NCBI RefSeq assembly: GCF_049977365.1
Contig: NZ_JBNGEN010000007.1
Span: 62,001-126,000 of the forward strand
Direction of reading: 5' to 3'
Source: Brachymonas sp049977365
Lineage (GTDB): Bacteria > Pseudomonadota > Gammaproteobacteria > Burkholderiales > Burkholderiaceae_C
Length of the DNA stretch: 64,000 nucleotides
The notes under the pieces are model-generated. The model was not told where the DNA came from, made no database searches, and worked only from the letters and a program-made list of their open reading frames with translations. The position numbers and the translations under genes were made by a program. Below, in pieces: positions 17,965-26,705 of this stretch (positions are counted from its first letter, which is position 1; each line of letters begins with the position of its first letter).

Positions 17965-18046
17965 TCGCCCGCCGCTGGCACGGCGATGGAGATGGCGACG
18001 TGCGCGGCTACGTGTCGAACACGCGCCAGACCTCGCATGCTGCGCT
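17965..18046. other. Unassigned scrap between IS5 remnant and frameshifted gene
   Basis: High-GC sequence with a short open stretch on the plus strand but no start, ribosome-binding site or recognisable motif. Probably eroded coding DNA. Confidence 0.4.
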
Positions 18047-18921
18047 TCACCTTGGGCTCGCCTTGTCAAGATAGTTGACCAGGCTTTGCGACATGACAAG
18101 GGCGTGGGCCATCAGCGCATTTACCAGATTCTCGTGCCTGTTGATGTCCATGGAGAGCCCGCCAGCTTGGAAGATTGGCTGTTCGACCAAAACGATCACG
18201 CCGGCCACGTCGCCGCCACCGACATAGCTGGCGATCTGGGCCCTGGCCGCGGGCTCCCGGGCCTTATCGCCCGCCAAATTGGCCCACTTGAGAACGTCCT
18301 CGATCATCGTTTCTGAATTGTCAGTCTTTCCGTTCTTGTGAACGATGACGTGCCGAAACTTCTCAGCCATGCGGGTGTGAAGCCGGAGATTGATGCTGAT
18401 CTGGTTTTCGACTTCAACCTTCGCGAGCTCAGGTAGCTTTTTCCGAAGCATGTCGATGATCAGAGGCACTTTCTTTTTGAGCTCGGACGGGGGCATCACC
18501 GCGTCAGCATCCTTGCTCAGGCGAAAGTGCGTGTGGTCCCCTCTGACGAGCTCATAGAGTGACACCACGAAGTCCTCAAACAGCTCGTAGGCCTCGACGA
18601 GCAGCCATTGGTACTGCTTGTTCTTGTGAAGGTAGACGAGCCTGACCGTCTCTTTAGGCGTCAGCCTTGCGTGCGAGTAGGGGGGAAGATGTGTCCCGTG
18701 TATGGATTCTGAAAAAAGAACAGTTCGTGGCTGCTGCCAAGCAACTTGCGAGCCTCCGAGGCTAGGCCAGCCAAGTCTCGGTCGCGAGCCTGCAAGCTCG
18801 CGATCATCTGCTTCGCAACGTTCGCGGAGAGTCGCTGATAGTGCTGGATGACGGCGACTTCGTTAAAGAACTTCTCAAGTCGGCTGTTATAGGGTTGAAG
18901 GTTCATCGACGTTGCATTCAT
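18047..18921 (-). pseudogene. Frameshifted HEPN-like hypothetical protein
   Basis: Two minus-strand frames clearly belong to one protein. The upstream part starts near 18921 (MNATSMNLQPYNSRLEKFFN) and runs through SANVAKQMIASLQARDRDLA to SHELFFFQNPYTGHIFPP. The downstream part continues from PPYSHARLTPKETVRLVYLH through ELFEDFVVSLYELVRG to the stop at 18047. The frames join at a run of six G (18680-18685); one extra base there would restore a protein of about 290 residues. The downstream part contains RMAEKFRHVIVHKNGKTDN, an R-x4-H arrangement seen in HEPN RNases and abortive-infection proteins, within an alpha-helical context. I do not recognise the family. The upstream end abuts an IS3 remnant and may be truncated. 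Confidence 0.5.
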
Positions 18922-18989
18922 TGTCAGGAGGTGAAGCGCCCCGGGTTTCGCAGAGGCCAGTTGGTTTAAGTCAGACGGTCGCGGTCTGA

Positions 18990-19411
18990 CCAGCGCGTTG
19001 TTGATGGTAGTTTGCCTCGAACTCTGCGGGCGGGACATTACCAAGTGGCCCCATCAACCGATGGTGGTTGAACCAGAGACCCATTCCAGCGTGGCCAGCT
19101 CGACGGCCTGCTTGGTCTTCCATGGGCCACGGCGGTGGATCACCTCGGCCTTGTACAGACCGTTGATGGTCTCGGCCAGGGCGTTGTCATAGGAGTCCCC
19201 CCTTGCTGCCCACCGAGGGGCGTATGTCGGCCTCGTCCAGACGTTCTGGTGTAGCGGATAGAAACGTATGGACTGCCCCTATCGGAGTGGTGCGTCAAGG
19301 CATGCGCTGCGGGCTGGCGGTCGTACAGGGCCTGCTCCAGGGCGTCGAGCACAAAGTCTGCCTGCATGCTGCGGCTGACCCGCCAGCCCACGATGCGCCG
19401 GGCGTACAAGT
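18990..19411 (-). mobile_element. 3' remnant of an IS3-family transposase (OrfB)
   Basis: Minus-strand pieces in shifting frames reconstruct the C-terminal part of an IS3-family OrfB integrase. They are LYARRIVGWRVSRSMQADFV, then LDALEQALYDRQP, HALTHHSDRGSPYVSIRYT, DQAGRRAGHAGMGLWFNHHR-like fragments, and LMGPLGNVPPAEFEANYH. The upstream DDE residues and OrfA are missing and several frameshifts are present, so it is inactive. The remnant ends about 20 bp from the 3' end of the lactate regulator gene. Confidence 0.75.
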
Positions 19412-19432
19412 TTGGTGGTGGCAAGCCAGCTT

Positions 19433-20263
19433 TTACCCCCGCTCCTGCCCCAGCACGGATTCGAGGCGGCGGGCGGCGGTTTCTCGGCGGGCTACGGTGC
19501 GCAGGGTCTGGTGCAGGGTTTCGCGCACGTAGTCGATGTGGGTTTCGGCGGCGGCGCGGGCTGCGGCGGGCTGGCGGTCGCGGATGGCGTGGTAGATGGC
19601 GGCGTGCTGTTCGCGGATGCGGCTGCGGGCGGCGGGGACGCGTTCGAGTTCGTCGAGGTTGAGCCGGATGTGGTCGTGCAGCAGGCGCAGCAGGGCGCCG
19701 AAGAGGTGGCCGATGAGCACGTTGTGCGCGGCGTCTCCCACGGCCTGGTGGAAGGCGATGTCGGCATCGGCACGGGGGGTGTCGCCGGCGGTGGGGGATT
19801 CGGCCGCAGACGAGGTGGCCGATGGCGCAGGGGCAGCGTCGTCGGTGCTGTCGTTGGCTGCATCGAGGGTGTGGAAGGCCTGTTCCAGGCGCTGCAGGTC
19901 GGCCTCGGTGGCGCGCTGGGCGGCGAGTTCGGCGGCCTGGCCTTCGAGCATGCGGCGGAATTCGAGCAGGTCTTCGCGCAGCTGGGGGTGCTTGCCCATC
20001 ATGGCCTGCCAGGGGTCGAAGAAGCTGGCTTCGAGGGCGCCGGTGATGTAGGTGCCGCCGCCCTGACGGCTGCGCACCATGCCCTTGGAGGCGAGTTTCT
20101 GGATGGCTTCGCGCAGGCTGGGGCGGGAGACGCCCAGTTCGACGGCGAGTTCGCGTTCGGGCGGCAGGCGATCCCCGGGGCGCAGGGAGCCTTCGAGGAT
20201 GCGCTGCTCCAGCGTGGAGGCGATGGCGTCGGAAATGCGGGGGATCTGCAGCTTGCTGGACAT
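19433..20263 (-). CDS. lldR: FadR-type GntR regulator of lactate utilisation (LldR-like)
   Basis: A 276-residue regulator. The N-terminal winged helix reads ISDAIASTLEQRILEGSLRP then PPERELAVELGVSRPSLREA, the canonical GntR signature. The C-terminal FCD ligand domain has the metal-binding pattern: ADADIAFHQAVGDAAHN, a His in REQHAAIYHAIRD and another in AETHIDYV. A Ser/Ala-rich insertion of about 35 residues (near 130-165) separates FCD helices and is unusual. The start at 20263 (MSSKLQIPRIS) lies inside a cluster of TTGGTAAGACCAA boxes, so autoregulation is likely. It diverges from lldEGF, whose promoter region carries another box. Ligand is inferred to be lactate from context. Confidence 0.85.
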   Translation of the reverse strand: MSSKLQIPRISDAIASTLEQRILEGSLRPGDRLPPERELAVELGVSRPSLREAIQKLASKGMVRSRQGGGTYITGALEASFFDPWQAMMGKHPQLREDLLEFRRMLEGQAAELAAQRATEADLQRLEQAFHTLDAANDSTDDAAPAPSATSSAAESPTAGDTPRADADIAFHQAVGDAAHNVLIGHLFGALLRLLHDHIRLNLDELERVPAARSRIREQHAAIYHAIRDRQPAAARAAAETHIDYVRETLHQTLRTVARRETAARRLESVLGQERG

Positions 20264-20307
20264 TGGTAAGACCAAATTGATTGGTAAGACCATTCATTTT
20301 ACCAATG
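20263..20307. promoter_or_regulatory. LldR/PdhR-type operator cluster at the regulator start
   Basis: TTGGTAAGACCAA at 20263-20275 and ATTGGTAAGACCAT at 20280-20293 are two near-perfect matches to the TTGGTnnnACCAA consensus of the LldR/PdhR GntR subfamily. A half-site TTTTACCAATG follows at 20297-20307. The spacing of 17-18 bp puts the two boxes on nearly the same DNA face region. Overlap with the regulator start suggests autorepression. Confidence 0.8.
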
Positions 20308-20452
20308 CCGCATGTCTGGTGGCTGAACAGCCTCCGCGCAGAGTGCAAGACAGCTGTCTGAGGGAGGCCATGTGGCGGGATACCGATCGAATTGCGGGAT
20401 TTCCCTGATTTGACGGCATGGAGTGATTCCCCTACATTCGCGCATCGGATCA

Positions 20453-20465
20453 TTTGTCTTACCAA
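20453..20465. promoter_or_regulatory. LldR-type operator immediately upstream of lldE
   Basis: TTTGTCTTACCAA is the inverse of TTGGTAAGACAAA, one mismatch from the boxes at 20263-20293. It ends 7 bp before the lldE ATG, so a bound regulator would block transcription of the lactate operon. No clear Shine-Dalgarno sequence is visible in this short leader. Confidence 0.7.
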
Positions 20466-20471
20466 TTTACC

Positions 20472-21290
20472 ATGTCATCCGTTGCTGAAATTGCCGTGCC
20501 GTCCCGGCCGCAGGACGTGTACCTGTTTGCCACCTGTGTGGTGGACCAGTTTTTCCCTCAGGCGGGGCTCGATGCCATCACGCTGCTGGAGCGGCTGGGG
20601 CTGCGCGTGCATTTCCCCGAGGATCAGACCTGCTGTGGCCAGCCGGCCTACACGAGCGGCCAGCCCGATGCGGCACGGCGCGTGGCGGCGGGCACGCTGG
20701 CGCTGTTTCCCGAGCCGTGGCCGGTGATCGTGCCCTCGGGGTCATGTGCCGGCATGATGCGGCACCACTATGTGCGCCTGTTTGCCGACTGCCCGGAGGA
20801 GCGGGCGCAGGCCGAGGCGCTGGCGCCGCGCGTGTATGAGCTCACGCAGTTCCTGGTGGAGGTGATGGGCTGGCAGCCGCAGGATGGGGGCGAGCCCTGC
20901 ACGGTGGTGCTGCATACCTCCTGTTCGGCGCGGCGCGAGATGGGGGTGCACCGCACGGGGCGGGCGCTGCTGGGGGCGCTGGCGGGGGTGACGGTGGCGC
21001 AGCAGGATCACGAGTCGGAGTGCTGCGGCTTCGGGGGGACGTTTTCGGTGAAGCAGCCGGAGATTTCGGTGGCGATGGTGGAGGACAAGGTGCGTGCCCT
21101 GCAGGCGACGGGCGCATCGGAGGTGGTGAGTGCGGACTGCGGCTGCCTGATGAACATTCTGGGACACGCGGCCTGGAAGGATCGCCAGGAGGGGCGCCGG
21201 AGTGCGAGCCTGCCGGGTGAGCACATGGCCAGTTTTCTGCTGCGGCGCACGGCCGGGCAGGGCACGACGCAGGGCGGGGAGGGCGCATGA
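20472..21290 (+). CDS. lldE: Lactate utilisation Fe-S oxidoreductase LldE (LutA)
   Basis: A 272-residue cytoplasmic protein with two cysteine-rich CCG domains. Motifs are FPEDQTCCGQPAYTSGQP near residue 55, the GSCAGMMRHHY block, HTSCSARREMGVH and ESECCGFGGTFSVKQPEIS near 185. It is one of three subunits of the LldEFG/LutABC complex that oxidises L-lactate to pyruvate. The ATG at 20472 is preferred to an upstream TTG at 20454 because the latter lies inside the operator. The stop overlaps lldG by 4 nt (ATGA). Confidence 0.92.
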   Translation: MSSVAEIAVPSRPQDVYLFATCVVDQFFPQAGLDAITLLERLGLRVHFPEDQTCCGQPAYTSGQPDAARRVAAGTLALFPEPWPVIVPSGSCAGMMRHHYVRLFADCPEERAQAEALAPRVYELTQFLVEVMGWQPQDGGEPCTVVLHTSCSARREMGVHRTGRALLGALAGVTVAQQDHESECCGFGGTFSVKQPEISVAMVEDKVRALQATGASEVVSADCGCLMNILGHAAWKDRQEGRRSASLPGEHMASFLLRRTAGQGTTQGGEGA

Positions 21291-21976
21291 ACGCGAGAGA
21301 GCAGATTCTGGGTCGGCTGCGGGCACATCGTCCGGCTGCGCCGGTGTCCGCGCCCGAGGTGGCCGCATGGTATGCGGCGCATCGTCCGGTCACGCCGATG
21401 GCCGAGCGGGTGGAGCGTCTGTGCGCGGGGCTGGAGCTGGCCCATGCCGAGGTGCATCGCGTCACGCCGGAGAACTGGGTGGACCGGCTGGCGGAGGTGC
21501 TGCAGGCGCGGGCGCTGACGACGCTGCTGGTAGGGCGCGATACCGCCCATGGTGCGCGTGCGGCCGAGGCGCTGGCGGCGCGCGGAGTGATGTGCCCGGG
21601 CTACGGGCAGGCGATCGAGCACTGGAAGGAGCGGCTGTTTCACGAGGTGCCGGCGGCCCTGACGGCGGCGCGGGCGGCCATTGCCGAGACTGGCACGCTG
21701 GTGCTCTGGCCCGATGCGCGGGAGCCGCGGCTGATGTCGCTGGTGCCGCCGGTGCATGTGGTGCTGGTGGATGCCGCCCGCGTGTATGACACCTTCTACG
21801 AGGCGATGGGGGCCGATGGCTGGGCGCATGGGCTGCCGACGAATGCGCTGCTGGTGTCGGGGCCGTCCAAGACGGCGGACATTCAGCAGACGCTGGCCTA
21901 CGGCGCGCATGGCCCGCGCGAGCTGGTGGTGCTGGTGTGTGCCGCAGACACAGAAACGGAAGGAGCAGGCGCATGA
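21287..21976 (+). CDS. lldG: Lactate utilisation protein LldG (LutC), LUD domain
   Basis: A 229-residue LUD-domain protein of the L-lactate oxidation complex. Features are N-terminal MNAREQILGRLRAHRP and the LUD core AAIAETGTLVLWPDAREPRL then PVHVVLVDAARVYDTF near residues 125-165, ending with the GPSKTADIQQTLAYGAHGPR motif. It overlaps both neighbours by 4 nt. The gene order E-G-F differs from the more common E-F-G order. Confidence 0.92.
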   Translation: MNAREQILGRLRAHRPAAPVSAPEVAAWYAAHRPVTPMAERVERLCAGLELAHAEVHRVTPENWVDRLAEVLQARALTTLLVGRDTAHGARAAEALAARGVMCPGYGQAIEHWKERLFHEVPAALTAARAAIAETGTLVLWPDAREPRLMSLVPPVHVVLVDAARVYDTFYEAMGADGWAHGLPTNALLVSGPSKTADIQQTLAYGAHGPRELVVLVCAADTETEGAGA

Positions 21977-23502
21977 CGGCACGCACGACGACGACCGAGC
22001 AGGTGCTGGAGTTTCATCCCGCAGCAGGGTTTCGCAAGCGGGCGGGGGCCGTGGTGGCCCATCCGCAGCTGCGCGAGAGCTTCCGGGGGGCGATGGATTT
22101 TCTGATGGCCAAGCGCGCGGCCCAGTTTCCCGATGCGGAGGAGCTGGAGAGTCTGCGGGTATTGGGCGAGCGCATTCGCCAGTACAACCTGGCCCGGCTG
22201 CCCGATCTGCTGGTGCAGCTGGAGGAGACGCTCACGCGCAATGGGGTGCGGGTGCACTGGGCTTCCACGCCGCAGGAAGCGACGGGCATCATTCTGGACA
22301 TCTGCCGGACGCACGGAGCGCGGCACATGGTCAAGGGCAAGTCGATGGTGAGCGAGGAGATCGAGCTCAACCATGCGGCGCAGGCCGCTGGCGTGGATGC
22401 GCTGGAGTCGGACATGGGCGAGTACATCGTGCAGCTCGCTGGCGAGAAGCCGTCGCACATCATCATGCCCGCCATTCACAAGACGCGCGAGGAGATTGCC
22501 CGGCTGTTTGCCGAGCGGATTCCGGGGGTGGACTACACCGACAGTGTGGACGCGCTCATCCAGATCGGGCGGCGCGTGCTGCGGCAGAAGTTCCAGGAGG
22601 CGGACATCGGGCTGTCGGGGGTGAACTTCGCGGTGGCCGAGACCGGCACGCTGTGTCTGGTGGAGAACGAGGGCAACGGCCGCATGTGCACCACGGTTCC
22701 ACCGGTGCACATTGCCGTGACGGGCATCGAGAAGGTGGTGGAGCGGCTCGACCATGTGCCGCCGCTCTACACGCTGCTCACCCGTTCGGCCACGGGGCAG
22801 AACATCTCGACGTATTTCAACATGATCTCCGGTCCGCGTCGCGCGGGCGAAAAGGACGGGCCGACCGAGGTGCACCTCGTGCTGCTGGACAACGGACGCA
22901 CGCAGGCCTACGCCGATGAGCAGCTGCGGGCCACGCTGCAGTGCATCCGCTGCGGTGCCTGCATGAACCACTGCCCCGTCTATGCCCGCATCGGCGGCCA
23001 TGCCTATGGCACGACCTATCCGGGGCCCATCGGCAAGATCGTGTCGCCGCATCTGCTGGGCATGGAGGCAGCCGGGGGGCTGACCACGGCCTCGTCGCTG
23101 TGCGGAGCCTGCGGGGAGGTGTGCCCGGTGCGCATTCCCATTCCCGAGCTGCTGATCCGGCTGCGTGAGGAGCAGTTTTCGGCTCCGCATCCGCATCCGG
23201 CGCTGCGCGGGCAGGGGGCAGGCTACAGCGCGTGGGAGGCTGCGATCTGGCGCTGGTGGGCGCGGGTGTATGGCTCGCCGCGGGCGTACCGCGCGGTGTC
23301 TTGGCTGACCAGCCGCCTGCGTGCGCTCACCCCGCGCCGGCAGGGGGGCTGGACGCGTGCGCGGGAGCCGATCGTGCCTGCACCACGCCGTCTGCGCGAT
23401 CTGCTGCAGGCCCGTGAGGCGACTGGGCAGCAGCCGACGGAGAAGGGCAAGAACGCGAGCCTGAATTCCCACAGCAACCCCACGGGATCGTCGGGGAGGT
23501 GA
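21973..23502 (+). CDS. lldF: Lactate utilisation iron-sulfur protein LldF (LutB)
   Basis: A 509-residue subunit with an N-terminal LUD domain (HMVKGKSMVSEEIELNHAAQ near residue 120, then VNFAVAETGTLCLVENEGNG near 220). Two 4Fe-4S clusters follow, bound by CIRCGACMNHCPVYARIGG (about 320-338) and SLCGACGEVCPVRIPIPEL (about 378-396). A C-terminal DUF3390-like region follows. It carries electrons during L-lactate oxidation with LldE and LldG. The start overlaps the lldG stop. Confidence 0.93.
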   Translation: MTARTTTTEQVLEFHPAAGFRKRAGAVVAHPQLRESFRGAMDFLMAKRAAQFPDAEELESLRVLGERIRQYNLARLPDLLVQLEETLTRNGVRVHWASTPQEATGIILDICRTHGARHMVKGKSMVSEEIELNHAAQAAGVDALESDMGEYIVQLAGEKPSHIIMPAIHKTREEIARLFAERIPGVDYTDSVDALIQIGRRVLRQKFQEADIGLSGVNFAVAETGTLCLVENEGNGRMCTTVPPVHIAVTGIEKVVERLDHVPPLYTLLTRSATGQNISTYFNMISGPRRAGEKDGPTEVHLVLLDNGRTQAYADEQLRATLQCIRCGACMNHCPVYARIGGHAYGTTYPGPIGKIVSPHLLGMEAAGGLTTASSLCGACGEVCPVRIPIPELLIRLREEQFSAPHPHPALRGQGAGYSAWEAAIWRWWARVYGSPRAYRAVSWLTSRLRALTPRRQGGWTRAREPIVPAPRRLRDLLQAREATGQQPTEKGKNASLNSHSNPTGSSGR

Positions 23503-23716
23503 CGCGCTGCGCTGAGCTGAGGCACCGGGCAGTGTGTTTGCTCCCGTGTCTGCATCGCTGCTTCCTTGCGTTCCTGTATGCCAGATGCCGCTTCTGTGCG
23601 AATGGGCTCTCCCGTCGGGTGGCTGTCGGGCTGGCAGCCGCTGCGCTGGATGCCCGGCGTCTTCATGTCGCCACGGTGTGACGGATGCATCGGTTTTTTC
23701 ATTCACTGATTTCTTG

Positions 23717-23739
23717 TCCCGGAGCTGAATTCCGGGAGG
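23717..23739 (+). promoter_or_regulatory. Hairpin overlapping the dld ribosome-binding site
   Basis: TCCCGGA (23717-23723) is the exact complement of TCCGGGA (23731-23737), and the right arm runs into the GGGAGGG Shine-Dalgarno sequence 10 nt before the dld ATG. In the transcript it could partly occlude ribosome access. The 23503-23716 stretch has no other recognisable feature. Confidence 0.45.
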
Positions 23740-23749
23740 GTGTGTGCTC

Positions 23750-26518
23750 ATGACTCCTCTGATTTCCGCCCTGCAGGCGGCCCTGCCGGACGGGCAGGTC
23801 ATCACCGACGATCTGCGTCGTCTGGCCTATGGCACCGACGCGAGTTTCTACCGCCTGATTCCGTCCGTGGTGGTGGTGCTCCAGGACGAGGCGCAGGTGC
23901 GCGAGGTGCTGCGCATCGCACAGGCACACACGACCCCCGTGACATTCCGGGCGGCGGGCACCAGCCTGTCGGGACAGGCCGTGACGGACGGCATTCTGGC
24001 GCTCGTGGGCGAAGGGTTTGCCACCTATGCGCTCAGCCCGGATGCCGGGGTGGTGCGGCTGGGGCCGTGCATGGTCGGTGGCGAGGTCAACCGGCGCCTG
24101 GCGCCGCACGGGCGCAAGATCGGGCCCGATCCGGCTTCGATCGGGGCGGCCCGCATCGGGGGCATCGCCGCCAACAATGCGTCTGGCATGTGCTGCGGCA
24201 CCGCCCAGAACAGCTACCGCACGCTCGCAGGACTGCGCCTCATGCTGGCCGACGGCACGGTGCTCGATACCGAGGACGCAGCGAGCGTGACGGCCTTCCG
24301 GCAGTCGCATGCGGCGCTGCTCGACGGGCTTGCGGCGCTGGCGCGCGAGACGCAGGCCGACGTGGCGCTTGCCGAGCGCATCCGGCGCAAGTTCCGCATC
24401 AAGAACACCACGGGCTACAGCCTCAATGCGCTGGTGGATTTCGAGGACCCCGTGGACATTCTGGCGCACCTGATGATCGGCTCCGAGGGAACGCTGGGCT
24501 TTCTGTCGCGCATCAGCTACCGCACGGTGGTGGAAGATCCCTGCAAGGCGTCGGCGCTGGTGTTCTTTCCGGACATCCGCACGGCCTGCGAGGCGGTGGT
24601 GCGGCTCAAGAGCCAGCCGGTATCGGCCGTGGAGCTGCTCGACCGGCCAGCCCTGCATTCGGTCGAGAACAAGCCGGGTCTGCCAGCCGGTCTGCGGGCG
24701 CTGGGCGAGGAGGCGGCGGCGCTGCTGATCGAAGTGCGGGCGGGCGATGCCGCACGGCTCGCCGAGTACATCGACGCCGTGGAGCAGGCCCTCGTGGGCG
24801 TGCCCACGGTGGAGCCTGTGGCCTTTTCGACCGATGCCTCGCTGTGCGAGACCTACTGGAAGGTGCGCAAGGGCACTTTCCCGGCCGTGGGGGCCATGCG
24901 CCGCACGGGCACCACGGTGCTGATCGAGGATGTGGCCTTTCCGCTGCCGCGGCTCGCCGATGCCACGCTCGAACTGCAGGCGCTGCTGCGCCACCACGGC
25001 TACCACGAGGCCATCATCTTCGGCCACGCGCTGGAGGGCAATCTGCACTTCGTGATCACGCAGGATTTTGGCGATCCGGCCGAGATCGACCGCTACGCCC
25101 GGTTCATGGATGCGCTGTGCAACATGGTGGTGCACACCTACGACGGCTCGCTCAAGGCCGAACACGGCACGGGCCGCAACATGGCCCCCTTTGTGGAGCT
25201 GGAGTGGGGAGCTGCAGCCATGGGGCTGATGCGACGCATCAAGGCCCTGTGCGATCCGGCCGGGCTGCTCAATCCCGGCGTGATCCTCAACGACGATCCG
25301 CAGGCCCATCTGCAGCACCTCAAGCCCATGCCGGCAGCCGATGACCTGGTCGATCGCTGCATCGAGTGCGGATTCTGCGAGCCGCTGTGCCCCTCGTTCC
25401 GACTCACCCTGAGTCCCCGCCAGCGCATCACCAGCGTGCGTGAGCTGGCCCGGCGTGCGGATGCCGGCGAGCCGGCTGGCAGCCTGGGGGACGACTATCC
25501 CTACATGGGACTTGATACCTGTGCCGCCTGCGGGCTCTGTGCCACGGCCTGTCCGGTGGGGATCGACACGGGCGCGCTCACCCGGCGCCTGCGCGGCCAG
25601 CGGCTCGAAGGGGTGGCTCGGACTGCCACGGTCTGGGCCGGGGAGCACATCGGGGTGCTGGCTGGCGTGGCCCGCACGGGGCTGCGTGCGGGGCATGCCG
25701 TATCGGCAGTGGTGGGAGATGCCGCAATGTCGCGCCTGAGTGCCGGGCGCTGGAAATCCGGCATGCCCCATCCCGGGCGGGCTCCGCTGCAGCGCGGCGG
25801 GGCGGGGGATCCGGTGGTGTACTTCCCCACCTGTGGCACACGCATCTTCGGGCCGACGGGGCAGGACGCCCAGCAGGCCGACGTGATCGACACCCTGCTG
25901 CGCCGCGCGGGCTATCACCCCATCGTGCCGGAGGGGGTGGAGCGCCTGTGCTGCGGACAGATGCTGGCCAGCAAGGGGCTGGCCGAGGAGGCCGAAACCA
26001 TGGCGCAGCGGCTCGAAGAGGCTCTGCACACGGCATCGGACGGCGGACGCATCCCGATCGTCATGGACGCGAGTGCCTGCACGGTGCGCATGCAGCAGCA
26101 TCTGGCCGGGCGGCTGCCGGTGTACGACTTTCACGAGTTCGCGCACGATGCGCTGCTGCCGCGCCTCATGGTCACCCGCCAGCCCGGCCCCGTGGCCCTG
26201 CATCTCAACTGCAGCGTGCGCCGTGCCGGCAGCGAAGCCAGGCTGCGCGCCCTGGTGCAGGCCTGCGTCGAGGAGGTCATCGAGCCGGCCGGTGTGACCT
26301 GCTGCGGCTTCGGGGGCGACCGCGGCTTTGCGGTGCCCGAGCTCAATCACCACGCGCTGCGCCATGTGCACGAGGCCCTGCCTGCGGCCTGTGCCTGCGG
26401 CGTCTCCACCAACCGCACCTGCGAGATCGGCCTCACGGCCGAGACCGGCAGGCCCTACCGCTCGGTGGCCTACCTGCTCGAAGCGTGCACACGCAAGGAG
26501 GACGCCATGCCCTGCTGA
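23750..26518 (+). CDS. dld: FAD/Fe-S D-lactate dehydrogenase (Dld-II type)
   Basis: A 922-residue fusion. Residues 1-~520 form an FAD-linked oxidase (VTFRAAGTSLSGQAVTDGIL near 65; GIAANNASGMCCGT near 140; HALEGNLHFVITQDF; SLKAEHGTGRNMAPFVELEW near 470). A ferredoxin-like segment binds two 4Fe-4S clusters (CIECGFCEPLCPS near 540; CAACGLCATACPVGI near 590). Two CCG domains end the protein (LCCGQMLASKGL near 735; TCCGFGGDRGFAVPEL near 850). This architecture is known for D-lactate and D-2-hydroxyglutarate oxidation. Lactate genes on both sides favour D-lactate, feeding electrons to the respiratory chain. ATG 23750 has GGGAGGG upstream; a GTG at 23744 is possible. Confidence 0.88.
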   Translation: MTPLISALQAALPDGQVITDDLRRLAYGTDASFYRLIPSVVVVLQDEAQVREVLRIAQAHTTPVTFRAAGTSLSGQAVTDGILALVGEGFATYALSPDAGVVRLGPCMVGGEVNRRLAPHGRKIGPDPASIGAARIGGIAANNASGMCCGTAQNSYRTLAGLRLMLADGTVLDTEDAASVTAFRQSHAALLDGLAALARETQADVALAERIRRKFRIKNTTGYSLNALVDFEDPVDILAHLMIGSEGTLGFLSRISYRTVVEDPCKASALVFFPDIRTACEAVVRLKSQPVSAVELLDRPALHSVENKPGLPAGLRALGEEAAALLIEVRAGDAARLAEYIDAVEQALVGVPTVEPVAFSTDASLCETYWKVRKGTFPAVGAMRRTGTTVLIEDVAFPLPRLADATLELQALLRHHGYHEAIIFGHALEGNLHFVITQDFGDPAEIDRYARFMDALCNMVVHTYDGSLKAEHGTGRNMAPFVELEWGAAAMGLMRRIKALCDPAGLLNPGVILNDDPQAHLQHLKPMPAADDLVDRCIECGFCEPLCPSFRLTLSPRQRITSVRELARRADAGEPAGSLGDDYPYMGLDTCAACGLCATACPVGIDTGALTRRLRGQRLEGVARTATVWAGEHIGVLAGVARTGLRAGHAVSAVVGDAAMSRLSAGRWKSGMPHPGRAPLQRGGAGDPVVYFPTCGTRIFGPTGQDAQQADVIDTLLRRAGYHPIVPEGVERLCCGQMLASKGLAEEAETMAQRLEEALHTASDGGRIPIVMDASACTVRMQQHLAGRLPVYDFHEFAHDALLPRLMVTRQPGPVALHLNCSVRRAGSEARLRALVQACVEEVIEPAGVTCCGFGGDRGFAVPELNHHALRHVHEALPAACACGVSTNRTCEIGLTAETGRPYRSVAYLLEACTRKEDAMPC

Positions 26519-26705
26519 GGAGGACAAGGAGACAACCCAGAAGGCCGGCCCCGGAGGAGCTTATTCCCGGGAGTCGGTCCATCACCAGACCCCACTCCGC
26601 CTGCCGCCCGAGGGCGCAGGCCATGTCCCGGACCGGGGCGCATGCCGACAGACACGCTGCGTCGACCCCCTGACCGTGGACCGCTTTTCTCATAAGGACC
26701 ATTCC

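Noticed and set aside
23699..26527. 942-codon minus-strand frame opposite dld
   Set aside because: Shadow frame; the plus strand encodes a complete FAD/Fe-S dehydrogenase with all motifs.
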